Positions 60,556 through 64,000 of a stretch of 64,000 nt of DNA are shown in pieces (the first letter of the stretch is position 1; every line of letters starts with the position of its first letter). Origin of the DNA: Pseudomonas oryzihabitans. GTDB taxonomy: Bacteria; Pseudomonadota; Gammaproteobacteria; Pseudomonadales; Pseudomonadaceae. The translations under genes and the position numbers were made by a program. The stretch is from contig NZ_CP013987.1 of NCBI RefSeq assembly GCF_001518815.1, positions 4,114,501 to 4,178,500 on the forward strand, given 5' to 3'. The notes below the pieces were generated by a model, which saw only the letters and a program-made list of their open reading frames with translations, was not told where the DNA came from and did no database searches.

Positions 60556-61472
60556 GCGGCCACTGGGCGCAGCAGCGCGAGCGTGGCAGCCCCGTGCTGA
60601 TGCGCCTCACCGCCTGGCTGGCGCGGCACCTGGGCCGCCGCGCCATCGCTCCGCTGTTGCGGCTGATCGTGCTGTACTTCTTCCTGTTCGGCGCCCGCGC
60701 CCGCCGCGGCATCCGCGAGTACCAGCAGCGCCTGGCCGCCTGGAGCGGCCGTCCCGAGCTCAAGCCCGACTGGCGCAGCGGCTATGCCCAGTTCATGGCC
60801 TTCGCCGAAGCCCTGCTGGACAAGCTCGACGCCTGGAACGGCCGCCTCGGCCTGGATCAGGTGCGATTGCACGACCCGGATCAGGTGCACAGCCGCATGC
60901 ACGCGCCGCGTGGCGAGATCCTGGTCACCGCCCACCTGGGCAACCTCGAAGTCTGTCGCGCCCTGGCCCAGCTGGGGCGGCGGGTGCGCCTCAATGTACT
61001 GGTGCACACCCGCCATGCCGAGGCCTTCAATCGTCTGCTGGAAGAGGCCGGCGCCAGCGATCTGCGGCTGATCCAGGTCAGCGAGCTGGACCCGGCGGTG
61101 ATGCTGCAGCTCAGCGAGCGCCTGGAGCGCGGCGAATGGCTGGCCATCGCCGGCGACCGGGTGCCGCTGCATGGCGGCCGGACCGTCGAGGTGGACTTCC
61201 TCGGCGCCCCGGCGCCCTTCCCTCAGGGCCCCTGGCTGCTGGCGCACCTGCTGCGTTGCCCGACCAACCTGCTGTTCTGCCTGCGCGAAGCCGACGGCTA
61301 CCACCTCTACCTGGAAGATTTCGCCCCGGCCCCGGCCTGGCGTCGCCAGGAGCGTGCCGCCGGCATCCAGGGCCTGGCCCAGGCCTATGCCGAGCGCCTC
61401 GCCGCCCATTGCCTCAAGGCACCGCGGCAGTGGTTCAACTTCTACCCCTTCTGGAGTCGCGATGAACGCTAG
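60552..61472 (+). CDS. LpxL/HtrB-like acyltransferase (aryl polyene cluster)
   Basis: 306 residues starting from a GTG inside the previous stop codon. A hydrophobic segment (about 25-45) precedes ILVTAHLGNLEVCRAL, with the H-x4-E/D motif of the lysophospholipid acyltransferase family, and GEWLAIAGDRVPLHGGRTVEVDFLG. Such LABLAP proteins are the second half of the glycosyl-/acyltransferase fusion in other clusters. It would acylate the lipid anchor. It overlaps the ammonia-lyase gene by 11 bp. Confidence 0.85.
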   Translation: MSGHWAQQRERGSPVLMRLTAWLARHLGRRAIAPLLRLIVLYFFLFGARARRGIREYQQRLAAWSGRPELKPDWRSGYAQFMAFAEALLDKLDAWNGRLGLDQVRLHDPDQVHSRMHAPRGEILVTAHLGNLEVCRALAQLGRRVRLNVLVHTRHAEAFNRLLEEAGASDLRLIQVSELDPAVMLQLSERLERGEWLAIAGDRVPLHGGRTVEVDFLGAPAPFPQGPWLLAHLLRCPTNLLFCLREADGYHLYLEDFAPAPAWRRQERAAGIQGLAQAYAERLAAHCLKAPRQWFNFYPFWSRDER

Positions 61473-62988
61473 TGTTCGCTTTGGTAGCCAGGCTTTCGCC
61501 ATCGAAGACCTGGTCGCCCTGGCCGAGGGCCGGGCTCAGGCCGAATTGCAGGACGACGCCGCCTTCCGCGACGGCATCGCCCGCGGCGCGCGCTTCGTCG
61601 ATTCGCTGCTGGCCCGCGAGGGTTCGGTCTACGGCATCACCACCGGCTACGGCGATTCCTGCGTGGTCGCCGTACCCCTGGCCCAGGTCGAGGCGCTGCC
61701 GCGTCAGCTCTACACCTTCCACGGCTGCGGCCTGGGCCGCCATCTGGATGCGGCGGCGACCCGCGCCGTGCTGGCGGCGCGGCTGCAGTCGCTGTGCCAG
61801 GGCGTCTCCGGGGTGCGCGTCGAGCTGCTCGAACGCCTCACCGCCTTCCTGCGCGAAGACATTCTGCCGCTGATCCCCGAGGAGGGCTCGGTGGGCGCCA
61901 GTGGTGATCTCACCCCGCTGTCCTATGTGGCCGCCGCCCTCTGCGGCGAGCGCCAGGTGCTCTGGCGCAATGAGATACGGGAAGCAGCGGACGTCCATGC
62001 CGAGCTGGGCTGGACGCCGCTGGTGCTCAGGCCCAAGGAAGCTCTGGCGCTGATGAACGGCACCGCGGTGATGACCGGCCTGGCCTGCCTGGCCTTTTCC
62101 CGCGCCGAGTACCTGCTGCGCCTGGCGACGCGCATCACCGCGCTCAACGTGGTGGCCCTGGCCGGCAACCCGGAGCACTTCGACCAGCGCCTATTCGCCG
62201 CCAAGCCCCATCCGGGCCAGGGCCAGGTGGCCGCCTGGTTGCGCGCGGATCTCGCCGCCGAAGGGCCGGCCGCGCCCCTGCACCGCCTGCAGGACAGATA
62301 TTCGCTGCGCTGCGCCCCACATGTCCTGGGCGTGCTGGCCGACAGCCTGCCCTGGCTGCGCCAGTTCATCGAGACCGAACTCAACAGCGCCAACGACAAT
62401 CCGCTGATCGACGCCGAAGACGAGCGGGTGCTGCATGGCGGCCACTTCTATGGCGGCCATATCGCCTGCGCCATGGACAGTCTCAAGACCCTGGTGGCCA
62501 ACGTCGCCGACCTGCTCGACCGCCAGCTCGCCCTCTTGGTGGATGCGCGCTACAACCATGGCCTGCCGGGCAATCTCTCCGGCGCCCCGGCCGAGCGGGC
62601 CATGCTCAACCACGGCTTCAAGGCGGTGCAGATCGGCGCCAGCGCCTGGACCGCCGAGGCGCTCAAGGGCACCCTGCCGGCCAGCGTCTTCTCCCGTTCC
62701 ACCGAATGCCACAACCAGGACAAGGTCAGCATGGGCACCATCGCCGCCCGCGACGCCCTGCGCGTGCTGGAGCTCACCGAGCAGGTGGCCGCCGCTACCC
62801 TGCTGGCCGCCCAGCAGGGCGTCTGGCTCAGGTGCGAGCAGGGCGTGCAACCGCCCGCGCCCCTGGCCGCCATGCACCGCGCGCTGGGCGAGACCTTCCC
62901 GCCGCTGATCGAAGACCGTGCCCTGGAAGCCGAACTGCGCCAGACCCTGACCCTGATTCGCGCCCGCCACTGGAGGCTCTATGCGTAA
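61462..62988 (+). CDS. HAL/PAL-family aromatic amino acid ammonia-lyase
   Basis: 508 residues. The catalytic Tyr is in YGITTGYG (57-64), and the MIO cofactor triad is A146-S147-G148 in SVGASGDLTPLS. NSANDNPLID and YNHGLPGNLSG follow as in histidine and tyrosine lyases. The specificity loop reads YTFHGCG, unlike the SH of histidine lyase. In this context it probably makes a 4-hydroxycinnamate-type starter from tyrosine, but the amino acid used cannot be fixed by sequence alone. It overlaps the thioesterase gene by 8 bp. Confidence 0.88.
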   Translation: MNASVRFGSQAFAIEDLVALAEGRAQAELQDDAAFRDGIARGARFVDSLLAREGSVYGITTGYGDSCVVAVPLAQVEALPRQLYTFHGCGLGRHLDAAATRAVLAARLQSLCQGVSGVRVELLERLTAFLREDILPLIPEEGSVGASGDLTPLSYVAAALCGERQVLWRNEIREAADVHAELGWTPLVLRPKEALALMNGTAVMTGLACLAFSRAEYLLRLATRITALNVVALAGNPEHFDQRLFAAKPHPGQGQVAAWLRADLAAEGPAAPLHRLQDRYSLRCAPHVLGVLADSLPWLRQFIETELNSANDNPLIDAEDERVLHGGHFYGGHIACAMDSLKTLVANVADLLDRQLALLVDARYNHGLPGNLSGAPAERAMLNHGFKAVQIGASAWTAEALKGTLPASVFSRSTECHNQDKVSMGTIAARDALRVLELTEQVAAATLLAAQQGVWLRCEQGVQPPAPLAAMHRALGETFPPLIEDRALEAELRQTLTLIRARHWRLYA

Positions 62989-63415
62989 GACCGGTGCCCT
63001 GCAGGTCGAGGTGGAGATGCAGATCCCCTTCTTCGACGTCGACATGATGGAAATCGCCTGGCACGGCCATTATGTGAAGTACCTGGAGGTGGCGCGTTGC
63101 GCGCTGCTCGACCGCCTCGACCATAACTACCTGCAGATGCGCGACTCCGGCTATGGCTGGCCGGTGATCGACCTGCAGATCCGCTACATCCGTCCGCTGC
63201 TGTTCCAGCAACGCGTCCGCGTCCGCGCCGATCTGGTGGAGTGGGAGCATCGCCTCAAGCTCAACTACCTGATCAGCGACGCTGCCACCGGTGAGCGCCT
63301 GACCCGCGCCAGTACCGTGCAGGTCGCCGTGGACATGGCCAGCCGCGAGATGCAGCTGGCCTCGCCCAAGGTCTTCATCGACGCCGTGGAGAGGGCCCTG
63401 GCATGCGCACGCTGA
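62981..63415 (+). CDS. 4-Hydroxybenzoyl-CoA-thioesterase-like hot-dog thioesterase
   Basis: 144 residues. VEMQIPFFDVDMMEIAWHGHYVKYLEVAR has the D-x4-G/H core of the family, with the catalytic Asp in FFDVDMM, and RYIRPLLFQQRVRVRADLVEW is the usual central helix/strand. It would release or edit acyl-ACP thioesters of the polyene. It overlaps the LolA-like gene by 13 bp. Confidence 0.88.
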   Translation: MRKTGALQVEVEMQIPFFDVDMMEIAWHGHYVKYLEVARCALLDRLDHNYLQMRDSGYGWPVIDLQIRYIRPLLFQQRVRVRADLVEWEHRLKLNYLISDAATGERLTRASTVQVAVDMASREMQLASPKVFIDAVERALACAR

Positions 63416-63987
63416 TCGCTCTGCTATTCATCCTGGCCGCGCCCCTGGCCCAGGCCTTCGATCTCGACGACCTGGCCGCCCAGCTGGCGCGCCCCGCGGC
63501 GGTCGAGGGCAGCTTCGTCCAGCAGCGCTATCTGCGCGCCCTGCCGCAACCGCTCACCAGCAGCGGCCACTTCACCCTGGCCCGCGGCCTGGGCCTGCTC
63601 TGGCGGCTGGAAAAGCCCCTGGCACAGACCTATCGCATCACCCCCGGCACCATCGCCAAGCAGACGCCGACGGGCTGGACGCCCTTGCCCGGCAGCGACC
63701 TGGCCGCACGCCAGAGCGCCCTGTTCCTGGCCGTGCTCGGCGGCGATCGCAGCGGCCTGGAACGCGACTTCGAGCTGGCCCTGACAGGCGACGCCAATCA
63801 CTGGCAGCTGCGCCTGACCCCACGCGGCGCACTGCTCAAGCAGGTGTTCGACGGCATCCTCATCCAGGGCGGCGCCCTGGTCGAACAGGTGGAAATCCGT
63901 GAGACCCAGGGCGACCGCAGCTTGCTCACCCTGGACGGCCAGCCCAGCGACACCCTGGGCGCCGAGCAGCGCGCGGTCTTCCAGTGA
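63403..63987 (+). CDS. LolA-like outer-membrane lipoprotein carrier (aryl polyene cluster)
   Basis: 194 residues. A signal peptide ends at AQAF; GSFVQQRYLRALPQPLTSSGHFTLAR and LLWRLEKPLAQTYRIT match the LolA-like periplasmic carrier present in these clusters. It probably ferries the lipid-linked polyene through the periplasm towards the outer membrane. Its last codons overlap the next start (GTGA). Confidence 0.88.
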   Translation: MRTLIALLFILAAPLAQAFDLDDLAAQLARPAAVEGSFVQQRYLRALPQPLTSSGHFTLARGLGLLWRLEKPLAQTYRITPGTIAKQTPTGWTPLPGSDLAARQSALFLAVLGGDRSGLERDFELALTGDANHWQLRLTPRGALLKQVFDGILIQGGALVEQVEIRETQGDRSLLTLDGQPSDTLGAEQRAVFQ

Positions 63988-64000
63988 CCCGGCTGCAGCG
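63984..64000 (+). CDS. Start of the next aryl-polyene operon gene (truncated)
   Basis: A GTG at 63984 overlaps the LolA-like stop codon exactly as the other overlaps in this operon, and the reading frame MTRLQ continues to the window edge. In related clusters the gene here encodes an MMPL/RND-type exporter; only five codons are visible, so that identity is inferred. Confidence 0.5.

Overview
The window is GC-rich (roughly 65 % by eye), densely coded chromosomal DNA of a gammaproteobacterium. Gene families (bdcA/bdcR, mocR-DUF1127, dbpA, ybiI, proP, nudK, pilE, PmtA, many GSTs) and three families of interspersed palindromic repeats point to Pseudomonas. The aryl-polyene-type cluster plus a rhodopsin/Blh pair suggest a pigmented, plant- or surface-associated lineage such as P. 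oryzihabitans/P. psychrotolerans. The species is inference only. No rRNA, tRNA, IS element, prophage or CRISPR array was recognised.

Layout. 1-8 kb: S9-type hydrolase fragment, DUF502 protein, SDR, DCC-family protein, YegD-like Hsp70, the divergent bdcA/bdcR pair with a duplicated operator-like box, GyrI-like protein, sirtuin and acyltransferase-3. 8-19 kb: secreted GH15 glucoamylase, FUSC exporter beside a LysR regulator, cytochrome b561, ArsB-type transporter, MFS transporter, bestrophin-like channel. 19-24 kb: AsmA-like DUF748 protein, two tandem DUF2845 proteins, then five copies of a 106-bp palindromic repeat. 23.5-35.7 kb: housekeeping and stress genes (three of the window's GSTs lie here or just beyond, plus nucleoside deoxyribosyltransferase, MocR, DUF1127, YdjM-like protein, hydrolases, GNAT, HIT-like, WYL regulator, VOC, YbiI, Cdh, SH3 protein, NudK, MpaB-like). 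35.7-47 kb: a second palindrome array, dbpA, GST, catalase-like protein, DUF6502, isolated pilE, a 1-kb gene-free partly AT-rich stretch, PmtA, DUF6515, aldo/keto reductase, ProP, Lrp regulator.

47.4-49.6 kb is a light/oxygen locus. A two-gene operon encodes a microbial rhodopsin of the Asp-Thr-Gly type and a Brp/Blh beta-carotene dioxygenase that would make its retinal. A globin gene is transcribed divergently, and an ANR/FNR-like box lies in the shared intergenic region. No carotenoid genes are in the window, so beta-carotene would have to be made elsewhere.

50.1-53 kb holds a NERD-domain SF1 helicase followed 27 bp later by a strikingly AT-rich 5'-nucleotidase gene. This is a possible horizontally acquired or defence-like pair, bordered on the left by a block of repeats. 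53-55.2 kb is a LysR/MFS divergent pair.

55.6-64 kb (running off the right edge) is a tightly overlapping operon of the aryl polyene type: chain-length factor, acyltransferase, two acyl carrier proteins, membrane protein, AMP-ligase fused to a hot-dog dehydratase, glycosyltransferase, LpxL-like acyltransferase, aromatic ammonia-lyase, thioesterase, LolA-like carrier, and the first codons of the next gene. Together these would make, load, extend and export a membrane-anchored polyene pigment. Ketosynthase and ketoreductase partners are presumably beyond the edge.
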